A stretch of DNA of 64,000 bases from Brevundimonas nasdae (GTDB taxonomy: Bacteria; Pseudomonadota; Alphaproteobacteria; Caulobacterales; Caulobacteraceae). Each line of letters opens with the position of its first letter. The stretch's first letter is position 1. The stretch spans positions 124,001 through 188,000 of the forward strand of contig NZ_JAEPWN010000002.1 of the NCBI RefSeq assembly GCF_016654005.1, written 5' to 3'. Position numbers and translations under genes: made by a program. Positions 27,101 to 34,975 of this stretch are shown here, in pieces. The notes under the pieces were generated by a model, which saw only the letters and a program-made list of their open reading frames with translations, had not been told where the DNA came from and did not search any database.

Positions 27101-28831
27101 ATGATCCTGTTCCTGCTGTCCTATCTCGCCGGTGCCCTGACCATCGTCAGCCCCTGCATATTGCCCGTCCTGCCCTTCGTCTTCGCACGGGCGGACAAGC
27201 CGTTCGTCAGGAACGGCTTCCCGTTGTTGATCGGCATGGCCGTGACCTTCGCAGGCGTGGCCAGTCTGGCGGCGCTGGGCGGCGGATGGGCGGTGCGCGC
27301 CAATGAGGCCGGACGTTGGATCGCACTGGCCGTCATGGCGGTGCTGGGCCTCAGCCTGCTGCTGCCCTCCGTCGGCGACAGATTGATGCGGCCCTTCGTG
27401 GCGATGGGGTCGTGGCTGACCGAGCGGGCCGAGCGGCATTCCGGCGATCAGGGCGATGTCCGCGCCTCTCTGCTGCTGGGGGTGGCGACAGGGCTGCTGT
27501 GGGCGCCGTGCGCCGGTCCGATCCTGGGCGTCATCCTGACCGGCGCGGCGCTGCAGGGCGCAGGCGTGGGAACCACCATCCTGTTGCTGGCCTATGCGGG
27601 CGGGGCCGCCACGTCTCTGGCCCTGGCGTTGCTGGTCGGCGGGCGGGTGTTCAAGGCGATGAAGGGGGCGCTGGGCGCAGGCGAATGGATCAGGCGGGGG
27701 CTGGGCGTTCTGGTCCTGATCGGCGTCGCCGCCATCGCCCTGGGTTTGGACACCGGACTGCTGCCCCGTGTGTCGGCGGGCAGCACGGGCCGGATCGAAC
27801 AGACGCTGCTGACCACCATCGGTCGCGGTGCGCCCGTGAACCAGGCCCCGACCGATCTGGCCAACCTGCCGGTCGAGGGCGTCATGCCGCCGCTGACGGG
27901 GGCGGTCACCTGGATCAACTCCCCGCCCCTGACGACCGAGCAGCTGCGCGGCAAGGTCGTGGTCGTCGATTTCTGGACCTATTCCTGCATCAACTGCCTG
28001 CGCTCCATTCCGTACGTCCGGGCCTGGGCCGAGAAATACAAGGATCAGGGTCTGGTCGTGATCGGCGTCCACACGCCCGAGTTCGCCTTCGAGAAGTCAG
28101 AGGCCAATGTCCGCCAGGCGGTCGAACGTCTGGGCGTCACCTACCCTGTCGCCATGGACAATGATTTCGCCATCTGGCGCGCCTTCAGGAACAACTACTG
28201 GCCCGCCCACTATTTCATCGACGCCAAGGGCCAGATCCGCCACCACCATTTCGGCGAAGGCGACTACGACGGCTCTGAACGGGTCATCCAGCAACTGCTG
28301 CGAGAGGCCGGCGCGGCCAATGTCGCCAGCGGCGTGGTGCAGGTTCAGGCCAGGGGCGCCGAAGCCGCCGCCGACATGGACCAGATCGCCTCGCCCGAAA
28401 CCTATGTCGGCTATGCCCGCGCCGAGAATTTCCGCTCTCCGGGCGGTCTGGCCGCCGATGCGGTCAAGGATTACGTCGCCAGCCCGTTGAACCTCAATGA
28501 CTGGAGCCTGCTGGGCCGCTGGCGCGTGACCCGTGAGCACGCGGACCTGCAAACCGCAGGCGGACGCCTGTCCTTCCGTTTCAAGGCCCGCGACCTGCAT
28601 CTGGTCATGGGCCCGAGCCAGAGCGGCGCCAAGGTGCGGTTCCGCGTCCTGATCGACGGTGTTGCGCCCGGCCCTGACGCAGGCGTCGACATCGATGCCC
28701 AAGGCGAAGGTCAGGTCGACAGCGAACGCCTGTATCAACTGATCCGTCAGGCCGCCCCCGTCGGCGAGCACACGTTCGAGATCCAGTTCCTCGACCCCGG
28801 CGTCCAGGTCTTCGCCTTCACCTTCGGCTAG
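27101..28831 (+). CDS. DipZ-like fusion of CcdA membrane domain and thioredoxin domain
   Basis: The 576-residue protein combines three parts. Residues 1-240 are a CcdA/DsbD-type membrane domain with redox cysteines in IVSPCILPVLPF and LWAPCAGPILG. Residues about 265-410 are a periplasmic thioredoxin-like domain with the pair C296-I-N-C299 in TYSCINCLRSIPYV. The C-terminal part (about 430-576) is a beta-rich domain with YVGYARAENFRSPGG and SLLGRWRVTREHA, as in DipZ proteins. It should carry electrons from cytoplasmic thioredoxin across the membrane to reduce periplasmic partners, which are unknown. Confidence 0.9.
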   Translation: MILFLLSYLAGALTIVSPCILPVLPFVFARADKPFVRNGFPLLIGMAVTFAGVASLAALGGGWAVRANEAGRWIALAVMAVLGLSLLLPSVGDRLMRPFVAMGSWLTERAERHSGDQGDVRASLLLGVATGLLWAPCAGPILGVILTGAALQGAGVGTTILLLAYAGGAATSLALALLVGGRVFKAMKGALGAGEWIRRGLGVLVLIGVAAIALGLDTGLLPRVSAGSTGRIEQTLLTTIGRGAPVNQAPTDLANLPVEGVMPPLTGAVTWINSPPLTTEQLRGKVVVVDFWTYSCINCLRSIPYVRAWAEKYKDQGLVVIGVHTPEFAFEKSEANVRQAVERLGVTYPVAMDNDFAIWRAFRNNYWPAHYFIDAKGQIRHHHFGEGDYDGSERVIQQLLREAGAANVASGVVQVQARGAEAAADMDQIASPETYVGYARAENFRSPGGLAADAVKDYVASPLNLNDWSLLGRWRVTREHADLQTAGGRLSFRFKARDLHLVMGPSQSGAKVRFRVLIDGVAPGPDAGVDIDAQGEGQVDSERLYQLIRQAAPVGEHTFEIQFLDPGVQVFAFTFG

Positions 28832-28926
28832 AGCCGTCCCGCCTCTCCTTGCGGCGTGGTCACATCACGTACCAAAGACGGCGAAAACGCCTTCCAACGA
28901 ACGGCGACGCCTGACAAAAGGGGGCC

Positions 28927-30339
28927 ATGAGCACGACCGCCCCCTCCTCCGCTGTTCTCGACGAATTGAAGGCCGCACTGGGTCCCGGCGGCTGGACCCA
29001 GGACGCCGACGTCATCGCCCCGTCGCTGACGGAATGGCGCAATCGGTGGACTGGCAATACGCCGATCCTGCTGACACCGCGCTCGGTCGAGGAAACGGCC
29101 AGGGCCGTGACCATCTGCGCGCGTGAAGGCGTGGCCATCACGCCCCACGGCGGCGGCACCGGCCTGGTCGGCGGCCAGATTCCCTTTGGCGAGGTCCTGC
29201 TGTCGACGCGCAAGATGCGCGCCGTCCGTGATGTCACCCCGCTGGACGACGCCATGACCGTCGAGGCCGGTTTGACCCTGCTGGAGGCGCAGCAGGCGGC
29301 GACGGCGGCGGGCCGTTATTTCCCGCTCAGCCTGGCGGCGGAAGGTTCGGCCACCATCGGCGGCGTCATCTCGACGAACGCTGGCGGCACCCAGGTTCTG
29401 CGCTACGGCATGATGCGCGATCTGGTGCTGGGCATCGAGGCCGTCATGCCCAATGGCGAAATCTTCAATGGTCTGAAGCGGCTGCGCAAGGACAACACCG
29501 GCTACGACCTCAAGCAGCTGTTGATCGGGGCCGAGGGCACCCTGGGCGTCGTCACCGCCGCCACCCTGAAGCTGTTCCCGATCATGCGTTCGCGCGCCGT
29601 CGCCATCGTCGGGCTTGAGACCGCTGCCGCCTCGGTCGAACTTCTGGCCCGCGCCAAGGCCGAAACGGGCGGCGGCGTCGAGGCCTTTGAGCTGATGAAG
29701 CGTCTGGGCATGGAGCTGGTGCTCAAGAACATCCCCGACACCCGCGAACCGCTGGATTCGACGCCCGACTGGTACGTTCTGATCGAGATCACGTCCGGCA
29801 CGCCGGGCGGCGCCGAGGCCCAGCTTGAACGCCTGCTGGAGGTCGCCTTCGAAGAAGGTCTGATCAACGACGCCGCCATCGCCCAGAACGACGCCCAGCG
29901 CACATCCTTCTGGCGTCTGCGCGAAGAACATTCTGCGGCTCTGAAACCCGAAGGCGGCGGCTGGAAGCACGATGTCTCGGTCCCCATCAGCCGCATCGCC
30001 GACTTCATCGACGAGGCCACCGCCGCCGTCGAGCGCTTCCACCCCGGCGCCCGCGTCTCTGTCTTCGGCCATGTCGGCGACGGCAATCTGCACTACGACA
30101 TCCTGCCCGGCGTCGGCGAGGACATCCCCGCCTTCATCGGCCGCTGGAAACAGGGGTCGCAGGTCGTCCACGACGTCGTCGGCGGCTACGATGGCTCCAT
30201 CTCGGCGGAACACGGTTTGGGACGGCTCAAGACCGAAGAGGTCAAACGCTACAAGTCCGCCCTCGAGATCGAGACCATGGCCGCCATCCGCCTCGCCATT
30301 GATCCCAAGCGGATCATGAACCCGGCTGTGCTGTTCTAG
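28927..30339 (+). CDS. FAD-linked hydroxyacid dehydrogenase (D-2-hydroxyglutarate/D-lactate type)
   Basis: The 470-residue flavoprotein has a PCMH-type FAD domain with ITPHGGGTGLVGGQIPFG and SLAAEGSATIGGVISTNAGG, and the C-terminal FAD-linked oxidase domain with FGHVGDGNLHYDI and the ending SAEHGLGRLKTEE...DPKRIMNPAVLF. These features fit D-2-hydroxyglutarate dehydrogenase, D-lactate dehydrogenase and glycolate oxidase GlcD-like enzymes; the stretch around residue 320 (NDAQRTSFWRLREEHSAALK) slightly favours the 2-hydroxyglutarate branch. GlcE and GlcF partners are absent, so a stand-alone enzyme is likely. Confidence 0.88.
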   Translation: MSTTAPSSAVLDELKAALGPGGWTQDADVIAPSLTEWRNRWTGNTPILLTPRSVEETARAVTICAREGVAITPHGGGTGLVGGQIPFGEVLLSTRKMRAVRDVTPLDDAMTVEAGLTLLEAQQAATAAGRYFPLSLAAEGSATIGGVISTNAGGTQVLRYGMMRDLVLGIEAVMPNGEIFNGLKRLRKDNTGYDLKQLLIGAEGTLGVVTAATLKLFPIMRSRAVAIVGLETAAASVELLARAKAETGGGVEAFELMKRLGMELVLKNIPDTREPLDSTPDWYVLIEITSGTPGGAEAQLERLLEVAFEEGLINDAAIAQNDAQRTSFWRLREEHSAALKPEGGGWKHDVSVPISRIADFIDEATAAVERFHPGARVSVFGHVGDGNLHYDILPGVGEDIPAFIGRWKQGSQVVHDVVGGYDGSISAEHGLGRLKTEEVKRYKSALEIETMAAIRLAIDPKRIMNPAVLF

Positions 30340-30369
30340 CCGCGGTACAGCCGTTTCGTTAGCACACGC

Positions 30370-30565
30370 GCAAAGCCGTCATCCTCGCCCTTGTGGCGAG
30401 GATCCAACCATACGCGCAGGGCGTCCAACCTTCGTCGAAACGGTAACCACCAAACCAAATTCCGGGCGAAGGCCCGGCGCCTCGCCTTGCCCTCCACTCG
30501 GGCCTCACTCCCTCCGTCAAAAACGGTCGGAGCGACGAGCCGTGCGCGTAGTGAGACCTCAAGCC
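30370..30565. repeat. Structured intergenic repeat element
   Basis: This segment fills the gap between the FAD oxidase and yaaA. It holds a perfect hairpin ATCCTCGCC-CTTGT-GGCGAGGAT (30381-30403) and a second imperfect hairpin around the CCGTCAAAAACGG near 30513-30525. The minus-strand frame across it reads like the short arginine-rich peptides often annotated in repeats (GSSLRPFLTEGVRPEWRARRG) and is unlikely to be a gene. It begins with the same CAAAGCCGTCAT as the other repeat in this window. Edges are approximate. Confidence 0.65.
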
Positions 30566-30622
30566 CGGTTCAAATCGTCACCGAAGCGGCCTATGTCGGC
30601 GCCTTCGACAAGGAGCCTGGTT

Positions 30623-31393
30623 TTGCTGATCGTACTTTCTCCCGCAAAGCGGCTCGACTTCACCGAGCCCGTGTCGACCCTGCCGGCGTCCGAGCGTCGG
30701 ATGCTGGACGACACCACTGCCCTTTCCAAGACCGCCAAGCGCCAGACCAAGGCGGATCTGCGCCGCCTGATGAAGATTTCCGACGATCTGGCCCAGTTGA
30801 ACGTCGAACGTTTCAAGGCCTTCGACCCCGAATCGCTGGACGGTGTCCAGGCCGCCTTCGCCTTCGCCGGAGACGTCTATGAGGGGCTGAAGGCGCGTGA
30901 ACTGGATGAAGCGGCCCTGAACTTCGCCCAGGACCACCTGCGCATCCTGTCCGGCTTCTACGGCCTGCTGCGTCCGCTGGACCGCATCCAGCCCTATCGC
31001 CTTGAAATGGGCACCCGCCTTGAGACCAAGCGCGGCGCCAGCCTTTATGACTTCTGGGGCGACCGTATCTCCAAACAGTTGAATGCAGACGCTGAGGGTC
31101 AGGCCGATCCGACCCTGGTGAACCTGGCCAGCCAGGAATATTTCGGCGCCGTCGACGCCAAGGCGCTGAAGCTGCCAGTCGTGACGCCCCAGTTCCGCGA
31201 GGAAAAGAACGGCGAGAGCCGCATCATCTCCTTCTTCGCCAAGAAGGCGCGCGGCGCCATGGCGCGCTACGCCATCGACGAACGTGTGGAACGGACCGAG
31301 GACCTCAAGGCTTTCGACCGCGACGGCTATCGTTTCAACAAGGCCGCATCAACCGAAAGCGAGTGGATATTCACCAGATCGGGAAATTCTTGA
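30623..31393 (+). CDS. yaaA: Peroxide stress protein YaaA (DUF328/UPF0246)
   Basis: YaaA limits free iron and so lessens oxidative DNA damage after peroxide stress. The 256-residue protein begins MLIVLSPAKRLDF, the family N-terminus, which fixes the start as the TTG at 30623, seven bases after a strong AAGGAG. Later motifs are FNGDVYEGL-like FAFAGDVYEGLKAREL, RILSGFYGLLRPLDRIQPYRLEMGT and FWGDRISKQLN. The frame is open upstream to 30542 but that part lies in the repeat region. Confidence 0.94.
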   Translation: MLIVLSPAKRLDFTEPVSTLPASERRMLDDTTALSKTAKRQTKADLRRLMKISDDLAQLNVERFKAFDPESLDGVQAAFAFAGDVYEGLKARELDEAALNFAQDHLRILSGFYGLLRPLDRIQPYRLEMGTRLETKRGASLYDFWGDRISKQLNADAEGQADPTLVNLASQEYFGAVDAKALKLPVVTPQFREEKNGESRIISFFAKKARGAMARYAIDERVERTEDLKAFDRDGYRFNKAASTESEWIFTRSGNS

Positions 31394-31447
31394 TCGCGAG
31401 GGGTGACTGCCGCTAATCTCACTCCACAAGAACCAGAAGGCGAGCCC

Positions 31448-32305
31448 ATGTTCCAGCGGTCCAAATCATCGAACGGCGGCGCAGCTGCGCACGGCGAAAC
31501 CCCTGAGTTTCGCGACATCGGTGATCTCAAGGGCCAGGTGGCCGTGATTTCCGGCTCGACCTCGGGCATCGGTCTAGCGCTGGCGCGAGCGGTTGCGGCG
31601 CGGGGCGGCGACGTGGTGCTGAATGGCCTGGGCGACCCGGCCGAGATCGAACGCACCCGCGCCGAGCTTGAGGCCTCGTCCGGCGCACGCATCCGCTATC
31701 ACGGCGCGGACATGACGCGCGGCGAGGAGATCGCCGACATGGTCGCCTTCGCCAAGCACGAGCTGGGCCGCCTGGACATCCTGGTCAATAACGCCGGCAT
31801 CCAGCACGTCGAGGCTGTCGAGAAATTCCCCACCGACAAGTGGGAGCAGATCATCGCCATCAACCTGTCCTCGGCCTTCTACGCCACGCGCGCGGCGATT
31901 CCGATCATGAAGGCGCAAGGCCGCGGCCGGATCATCAACATGGCCTCGGCCCACGGTCTGGTCGCCAGCCCGTTCAAGTCGGCCTATGTCGCGGCCAAGC
32001 ACGGCGTGATCGGCTTCACCAAGACGGTCGCCCTGGAAGTCGCGCGCGACAACATCACCTGCAACGCCATCTGCCCCGGCTTCGTCGAAACGCCGATCGT
32101 GGAGAAGCAGATCGCCGATCAGGCCCGCACGCGCGGCCTGACCAAAGAGCAGGTGCTGACTGACGTGATCCTGGCAGCCCAACCAACCAAACAGTTCGTC
32201 ACCACGGACCAGTTGGCGGGCATCTTCCTCTATCTGGTTTCGGACCTGGGGGCCTCGGCCAACGGGGCCAGCTTCTCCATCGACGGCGGCTGGACCGCGC
32301 AATAA
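31448..32305 (+). CDS. Short-chain dehydrogenase, 3-hydroxybutyrate dehydrogenase-like
   Basis: This SDR enzyme (285 residues) probably interconverts 3-hydroxybutyrate and acetoacetate with NAD, a step in polyhydroxybutyrate use. It has the cofactor loop SGSTSGIGLALARAVAARGG, NNAGIQHVEAVEKFP, the catalytic Tyr/Lys in SAYVAAKHGVIGFTK, and the PGFVETPIVEKQI loop found in 3-hydroxybutyrate dehydrogenases. I chose ATG at 31448, 7 bases after AAGG; a GTG at 31403 is also open. An unusual N-terminal extension of about 35 residues (FQRSKSSNGGAAAHGE) precedes the Rossmann start. The next gene, a patatin, follows after 21 bases. Confidence 0.87.
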   Translation: MFQRSKSSNGGAAAHGETPEFRDIGDLKGQVAVISGSTSGIGLALARAVAARGGDVVLNGLGDPAEIERTRAELEASSGARIRYHGADMTRGEEIADMVAFAKHELGRLDILVNNAGIQHVEAVEKFPTDKWEQIIAINLSSAFYATRAAIPIMKAQGRGRIINMASAHGLVASPFKSAYVAAKHGVIGFTKTVALEVARDNITCNAICPGFVETPIVEKQIADQARTRGLTKEQVLTDVILAAQPTKQFVTTDQLAGIFLYLVSDLGASANGASFSIDGGWTAQ

Positions 32306-32326
32306 TCATCTGAAACGGACAGCGGC

Positions 32327-33394
32327 ATGGCGATTTTCAAACGCAAGGCCGCTGGACCGGCCGAGCTTGTTGCCCCTTCATCAGCCAAACGGTCGATCAG
32401 TCTGGCGCTTCAGGGCGGCGGCGCGCACGGCGCCTTCCAGTGGGGCGTTCTGGATCGACTGCTTGAGGACGACACACTTGATATAAAGGCCGTTTCCGGG
32501 GTCTCGGCGGGGGCCATGAACGGCGCCGCCTTGGTGTCCGGCCTGACGACGGGCGGTTCGGAAGGCGGTCGCGCCGCCTTGGACAAGCTGTGGCGCGAGG
32601 TCAATCAGTCCGGGGGCCGCAACGTCTTTGGCGACAGCGCCATCTGGAACGCGGCCCGCCCGCCCGAATGGCTGACGGACAACCCCTTCTGGCGCGCGGG
32701 CGAGACCTTGGCCATGACCATGTCTCCCTATGAATTCAATCCACTGAACCACAATCCTATGAACCGGGTTCTGAAGGCATCGGTGGATTTCGAGGCCGTG
32801 CGCGGGTCTGACATCAGACTGTTCGTCGCCGCCACCGCCGTGCGCCAGGCCAAGACGCGCCTGTTCACCTCGTCGGAAATCTCGGCCGATGTGCTGATGG
32901 CCAGCGCCTGTCTGCCGCATCTGTTCCAGGCGGTGGAGATCGACGGAGAGCCCTACTGGGACGGCGGCTATCTGACCAATCCCCCGCTATGGCCCCTGAC
33001 GGGTGAGGACACGCCCGACGACGTGCTGCTGGTCACCCTGAACCCGATGCTGCGGGATGAAACGCCCAAGTCGTCGGGCGATATCGTCGACCGGCTGAAT
33101 GAAATCGTCTTCAACGCCCCGCTGGTCGCCGAACTGCGCGCCCTGGCGATGGCGGAGGAGCTGGCGGCCGAGGGAAGTCTGAAACCCGGCGCCTTCCGCA
33201 CCGTTCGCCTTCACGCCATCGAAGCGGACGGCTGGCTCAGCGATCTTGCGCTGCGGACCAAGTTCAACACCGAATGGACCTTCCTCAACGACCTGAAGGC
33301 GCGAGGACGTGCGGCCGCCGATGACTGGCTCAACACCTGTCGCCCAACTGTGGGCCTGCGCGCCAGCGTCGATCTTCAGGCCCGCTTCGCCTAG
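32327..33394 (+). CDS. Patatin-like phospholipase
   Basis: The 355-residue protein belongs to the patatin family of serine acyl hydrolases. It has the oxyanion-hole glycines LALQGGGAHGAFQWGVL, the nucleophile S60 in SGVSAGAMNG, and the aspartate of the dyad in YWDGGYLTNPPL. No signal peptide is seen, so it is likely cytoplasmic or peripheral. It follows the 3-hydroxybutyrate-dehydrogenase-like gene in the same direction, an order common where short-chain polyester or lipid turnover is involved, so a role in polymer or phospholipid turnover is possible. The 3' end overlaps the convergent Sua5 gene by 4 bases. Confidence 0.9.
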   Translation: MAIFKRKAAGPAELVAPSSAKRSISLALQGGGAHGAFQWGVLDRLLEDDTLDIKAVSGVSAGAMNGAALVSGLTTGGSEGGRAALDKLWREVNQSGGRNVFGDSAIWNAARPPEWLTDNPFWRAGETLAMTMSPYEFNPLNHNPMNRVLKASVDFEAVRGSDIRLFVAATAVRQAKTRLFTSSEISADVLMASACLPHLFQAVEIDGEPYWDGGYLTNPPLWPLTGEDTPDDVLLVTLNPMLRDETPKSSGDIVDRLNEIVFNAPLVAELRALAMAEELAAEGSLKPGAFRTVRLHAIEADGWLSDLALRTKFNTEWTFLNDLKARGRAAADDWLNTCRPTVGLRASVDLQARFA

Positions 33395-34308
33395 CCCACA
33401 TGGCCCGCAGCGCGCGTGAGACGGTCGTTGATGGCCTCGCCCAACCCCTCGGCTGGAATGGGCGACACGGCGATGCCTGCCGGATGAGTCCGGTCTGCCT
33501 CACGCAGCAGTCGGAACAAGTTGGCGGCCGCCTCACGCAGATCGCCGGTCGGGCTCAGGCTCCAGCGCGCATCGCCGACGCCCGCGCCGAACCCCAGCAG
33601 GATCTCGCCATCGCGTGCCTGATCCGCCTCGATCCGCACCGGAGCATCCGGCGCATAATGCAGCGTCAGCCGACCGGGCGACCGATGCCCCTCGCCGCTG
33701 TCGGCCAGCGGCCCGACCACTGCCTCAATCTCTGCCCGTGTCACCGATCCGGGACGCAGCAGCGACACCTGCCCGCCCAGCACCGAGACCACCGTGCTTT
33801 CCAGGCCGACGATGCAGGGACCGCCGTCGATCGCCGCACCGACGGCGAATCCCGTCTCCTCGACGGCATCGGTGAAGGTCGTGGGGCTGGGGCGGCCCGA
33901 ACGATTGGCGGAAGGCGCCACGACCGGCCCGCCGAACGCGGCCAGAACCGCCCTGGCCTTTGCATGGCCGGGCACGCGGATCGCTACGCTGTCCAGTCCG
34001 GCCCGCGCCAGATCGCACACGCGCTCGGCGTCCCGCACAGGGGTCACCAAGGTCAGCGGCCCCGGCCAGAAGGCTTCGGCCAAGGCCCGGGCCTGTGGTC
34101 CGAAAACGCCGATCTCCTCGGCCGCCGCCGCATCGGAAACGTGGGAGATCAGCGGATTGAAACGCGGCCTTCCCTTGGCTTCGAATATGGCCGCTACCGC
34201 ATCGGGATTGCCGGCGTCGGCGCCCAGACCATAGACGGTCTCGGTCGCCAGCAGAATCAGCTCGCCGCGGCGCAGGCAGGTCGCGGCCTGTTCGACAGTA
34301 TCGCTCAT
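33391..34308 (-). CDS. tsaC: L-threonylcarbamoyladenylate synthase (Sua5/TsaC)
   Basis: This enzyme makes the threonylcarbamoyl-AMP used to form t6A37 in ANN-decoding tRNAs. The 305-residue protein has the YrdC fold motif ETVYGLGADAGNPDAV and KGRPRFNPLISHV, then SGRPSPTTFTDAVEE and DGGPCIVGLESTVVSV. A linker and a smaller Sua5 domain follow, making this the long Sua5 type rather than short TsaC. Its ATG overlaps the cytochrome b561 stop (ATGA), which couples them, although no shared function is evident. Confidence 0.94.
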   Translation of the reverse strand: MSDTVEQAATCLRRGELILLATETVYGLGADAGNPDAVAAIFEAKGRPRFNPLISHVSDAAAAEEIGVFGPQARALAEAFWPGPLTLVTPVRDAERVCDLARAGLDSVAIRVPGHAKARAVLAAFGGPVVAPSANRSGRPSPTTFTDAVEETGFAVGAAIDGGPCIVGLESTVVSVLGGQVSLLRPGSVTRAEIEAVVGPLADSGEGHRSPGRLTLHYAPDAPVRIEADQARDGEILLGFGAGVGDARWSLSPTGDLREAAANLFRLLREADRTHPAGIAVSPIPAEGLGEAINDRLTRAAGHVG

Positions 34309-34856
34309 GGTCGGCGCGGGATCAGGGGGATCATGCGGTGAAGCACATTATCGCGGTCCACGAACTGATGCTTCAGCGCCCCCAGCACATGCAGGGCGAT
34401 CAGGACATACAGCCCCTTCACCACCAGACCATGCGCGGTCATGAAGCCACGCGCCGCATCACGACCGCCGGAAATCGGCAGCAGCGGCCAATCGAACAGA
34501 CCGAACCACAGAATCTCCCGCCCCGCCGCCGACGACGCCATCCAGCCCGTCAGGGGAATGACGATCAGCGCCGCGTAGAAAAGCACGTGAACGGCGCGCG
34601 CCAGAGCCTTCTCCCATCGCGACATATCGCCTGGCAGGGCGATGGCCGGATTGGCCAGACGCCAGCCGATTCTCGCCAGGGTCAGCACCAGAATGGTCAG
34701 GCCGACCGACTTGTGCAGGCTGATGAACTCACGCGAAATCGGCCCCTCGGTCGCCTCATGCGCCGTCACCAGCAGGACTTGCGCTAGCACGGCCGCCGCA
34801 ATCGTCCAGTGCATGATCAGCGACACGATCGAATAGCGGTTTCGCGGTTCGGCCAT
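34305..34856 (-). CDS. Cytochrome b561 family protein
   Basis: The 183-residue membrane protein has four helices with haem-ligand-like histidines: IMHWTIAAAVLAQ, LHKSVGLTILVL, AVHVLFYAALIVIPL and LYVLIALHVLGALKHQF. This is the CybB type that moves electrons from quinol in the inner membrane. I placed the start at ATG 34856, preceded by the purine-rich GGAAGGGAAG; the frame upstream to 34946 has no membrane or haem feature. It stands 119 bases from the divergent acyl-CoA dehydrogenase. Confidence 0.9.
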   Translation of the reverse strand: MAEPRNRYSIVSLIMHWTIAAAVLAQVLLVTAHEATEGPISREFISLHKSVGLTILVLTLARIGWRLANPAIALPGDMSRWEKALARAVHVLFYAALIVIPLTGWMASSAAGREILWFGLFDWPLLPISGGRDAARGFMTAHGLVVKGLYVLIALHVLGALKHQFVDRDNVLHRMIPLIPRRP

Positions 34857-34975
34857 GACTTCCCTTCCGTGACGGCATGGCGTCACTGTGCCTCGACTAA
34901 GGTCCACGCGCCAAGCCGCTTGCGGCGAACGATGGAGACGGGGCACTTAGGCCGTAAAGAATACCGAGGAAACCC

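Noticed and set aside
27017..28072. Minus-strand frame of about 350 codons over the DipZ-like gene
   Set aside because: The plus-strand protein has clear redox motifs; the opposite frame is Gln/His/Arg rich and motif-free.
30359..30562. 67-codon minus-strand frame between the FAD oxidase and yaaA
   Set aside because: It lies entirely in the structured repeat; its sequence is of the kind often annotated spuriously in dispersed repeats.
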